The position numbers and the translations under genes were made by a program. The notes under the pieces were generated by a model that saw nothing but the letters and a program-made list of their open reading frames with translations, did not search any database and was not told the origin of the DNA. Below are positions 14,406-15,841 of a DNA stretch of 15,841 bases, in pieces (the first letter of the stretch is position 1; every line of letters begins with the position of its first letter). Source of the DNA: Clostridiales bacterium (GTDB lineage: Bacteria; Bacillota_A; Clostridia; Oscillospirales; Acutalibacteraceae); assembly GCA_009774735.1 (NCBI GenBank), contig VSOH01000018.1:1-15841 (forward strand), in the 5' to 3' direction.

Positions 14406-15815
14406 ATGAGTGAGAAAATATCAAGCCTTAAAGTCGGTTACAAAAAGAATCCCGGCTGGTATTGGCTTTTGGCTATTATCTTTTTCTTTCCCATATTACC
14501 TGAATATATAAGCCCTTTTCTGCTGTTTGCAGGCTTTATTGTTTTTAAAAGACAATGGTCACGGGAAGGCAAAAAGGCTAAGGTCGGTACATTGGGAAAG
14601 CTGATAATAGCATTTATGACGCTGGCACTCGTCAGCACAATTTGGAGCGGAACAAGGTTTTCTACCTTATCCACTGCGGCACTATGGTGGGGGATGTTCT
14701 TGGTTGAGGTTATGATTTATAATCTCGCAAGAACAAGAAGACGAATTGACCGAATTCTGTCGATGATGGTGCTTGCCGGAGGAATCAACGGCTTTGTAGG
14801 TGCTATTCAGATTCTTACATATACACTTTATAAACATGATATAATCAGTCAAAATTGGGTACTTGTTACACCTTTTTACAGAAATTTTGACGAGGCAATA
14901 TACACATGGCTTCCGTTTGAAATCAGCACGCATGCATGGGTATCAAGAGCCAGCGGCTTCTTTTCAAATCCCAATCTGCTGGCAACCTATATGGTAATAT
15001 GCTACCCTATATCAATTTATCTGTTCTTAAATTCAAAAGACAAAATACACAAGCTTGCTTACTTTGCACTTAATGTGCTTATCAGTGCAGGCATGAGCTC
15101 AACCATGACACGTGCAGGCTGCTTTATTGCAATTGCAGGCTGGATATTTATGTTTGTGATTTTAGCGAAACATCATTGGAAGCCGCTGCTTGAAATATTC
15201 ATCCCGACAATATGCATTATACTGCCGTCAATTCTGACAAGGTACGGTTTAATTTTCCAAAATGTTCCGATAGTAAGTGATGTTGCCACAGGCGGATATG
15301 AAGCAAAAAAATCAAGCGAGGCACATTTTCAGATATGGCAGAGTCTGTATGATTATATTACCACTCATATAAAAACATTTATATACGGTACGGGCTTCGG
15401 TGTTGAGCAGACAGGTCAGATCCTTTATAACAACTACGATTTAAACAAACCGCACGCACACAATTTCATTATTGAAACATGGATGGAGCTTGGTATAATA
15501 GGTGTTATTGTTTTATCGGTTGTATTTGTATGTACCTTTGGCAAGCTGCTCGAAATCAACACAAATAACGGCAAAAAATTTACGCTTGTATTTTGTGTAT
15601 TCACAGCAACACTGCTTTATCTGCTCTTCGGCTTAACTGACTATATTTTCAATTCGCCGAAACAGATTATCCTTTTATTTATTCTGCTCGGTCTTACGCA
15701 GGCAATAAGCATCTGCTATGAAAAAACAGTTATTCACGACAGGGAAAGCCTTATTCAGGTTGCTGAAACAGAGATAGATAATATTATTCACCAAAAGCCT
15801 ATTAATACAAAATAG
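14406..15815 (+). CDS. O-antigen ligase / polymerase (Wzy_C) family membrane protein
   Basis: 469 residues with roughly ten or more hydrophobic segments. Family marks are the SGFFSNPNLLATYM segment at 183-196, the TRAG motif at 235-238 after a membrane helix, and the conserved PHAHNFIIETWMELGIIG block at 349-366 after a large extracytoplasmic loop (about 285-350). These match the Wzy/RfaL O-antigen ligase family, whose members transfer or polymerise undecaprenyl-linked glycans on the outer side of the membrane. In Gram-positives they usually serve capsule, wall-polymer or glycoprotein glycan assembly; the substrate here is unknown. The ATG at 14406 is chosen because GAGG lies six bases before it; a TTG further upstream has no such site. 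The charged cytoplasmic C-terminal tail (about 440-469) is probably disordered. It stands alone, divergent from the foldase pair, with no glycan synthesis genes beside it in the window. Confidence 0.82.
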   Translation: MSEKISSLKVGYKKNPGWYWLLAIIFFFPILPEYISPFLLFAGFIVFKRQWSREGKKAKVGTLGKLIIAFMTLALVSTIWSGTRFSTLSTAALWWGMFLVEVMIYNLARTRRRIDRILSMMVLAGGINGFVGAIQILTYTLYKHDIISQNWVLVTPFYRNFDEAIYTWLPFEISTHAWVSRASGFFSNPNLLATYMVICYPISIYLFLNSKDKIHKLAYFALNVLISAGMSSTMTRAGCFIAIAGWIFMFVILAKHHWKPLLEIFIPTICIILPSILTRYGLIFQNVPIVSDVATGGYEAKKSSEAHFQIWQSLYDYITTHIKTFIYGTGFGVEQTGQILYNNYDLNKPHAHNFIIETWMELGIIGVIVLSVVFVCTFGKLLEINTNNGKKFTLVFCVFTATLLYLLFGLTDYIFNSPKQIILLFILLGLTQAISICYEKTVIHDRESLIQVAETEIDNIIHQKPINTK

Positions 15816-15841
15816 ATATAAAGATAAAAACAGATGCTAAT

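Noticed and set aside
1..15841. CRISPR arrays, insertion sequences, tRNA or rRNA genes, prophage genes
   Set aside because: No regularly spaced repeats, transposase-like frames, terminal inverted repeats with target duplications or recognisable RNA genes were found on reading through the window.

Overview
The window reads as a chromosomal segment of a low-GC, endospore-forming Firmicute, most likely an anaerobic Clostridia of the Oscillospirales/Ruminococcaceae type. This rests on AT-rich DNA, Gram-positive style Shine-Dalgarno sites, a class I (two-subunit) fumarase beta chain, a Gram-positive LexA/DinR box and an intact sporulation sigma-K gene. Genus is not resolved. No mobile element, CRISPR array, tRNA or rRNA was seen. 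All ten genes look complete.

Left part (1-2664): a minus-strand bifunctional cell-surface polymer gene (CDP-glycerol glycerophosphotransferase fused to a GT4 glycosyltransferase). It has its own perfect-consensus SigA-type promoter, and two hairpins lie beyond its end. Centre-left (2665-8874): a minus-strand nucleotide-excision-repair operon in the order uvrB - MATE transporter - uvrA, with short or overlapping junctions. A strong SigA-type promoter drives it, with a LexA box just upstream. Divergently (9047-9730, plus strand) lies sigK, encoding a pro-sigma-K with a hydrophobic pro-sequence, behind a plausible SigE-type promoter. The LexA box sits between the two promoters.

Centre-right (9732-10480, minus): a small two-gene unit made of a 73-residue coiled-coil protein and a fumarase/tartrate dehydratase beta subunit without its alpha subunit. 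The beta-subunit gene meets sigK tail to tail with one base between them. Next (10540-14199, minus) are two tandem paralogous, transmembrane-anchored SurA/PrsA-like foldases. Each carries a C-terminal parvulin domain and has its own promoter, and the two promoters share a 14-bp palindrome. A strong terminator closes this pair. Right end (14406-15815, plus): an O-antigen ligase/polymerase-family membrane protein, divergent from the foldases and with its own promoter.

Functionally the window combines envelope building (polymer transferase, ligase-like protein, two extracytoplasmic foldases), SOS-linked DNA repair with an embedded efflux pump, and late mother-cell sporulation control. The least expected features are the MATE pump inside the SOS repair operon, the shared operator-like palindrome at the two foldase promoters, and the fumarase beta subunit separated from its alpha partner.
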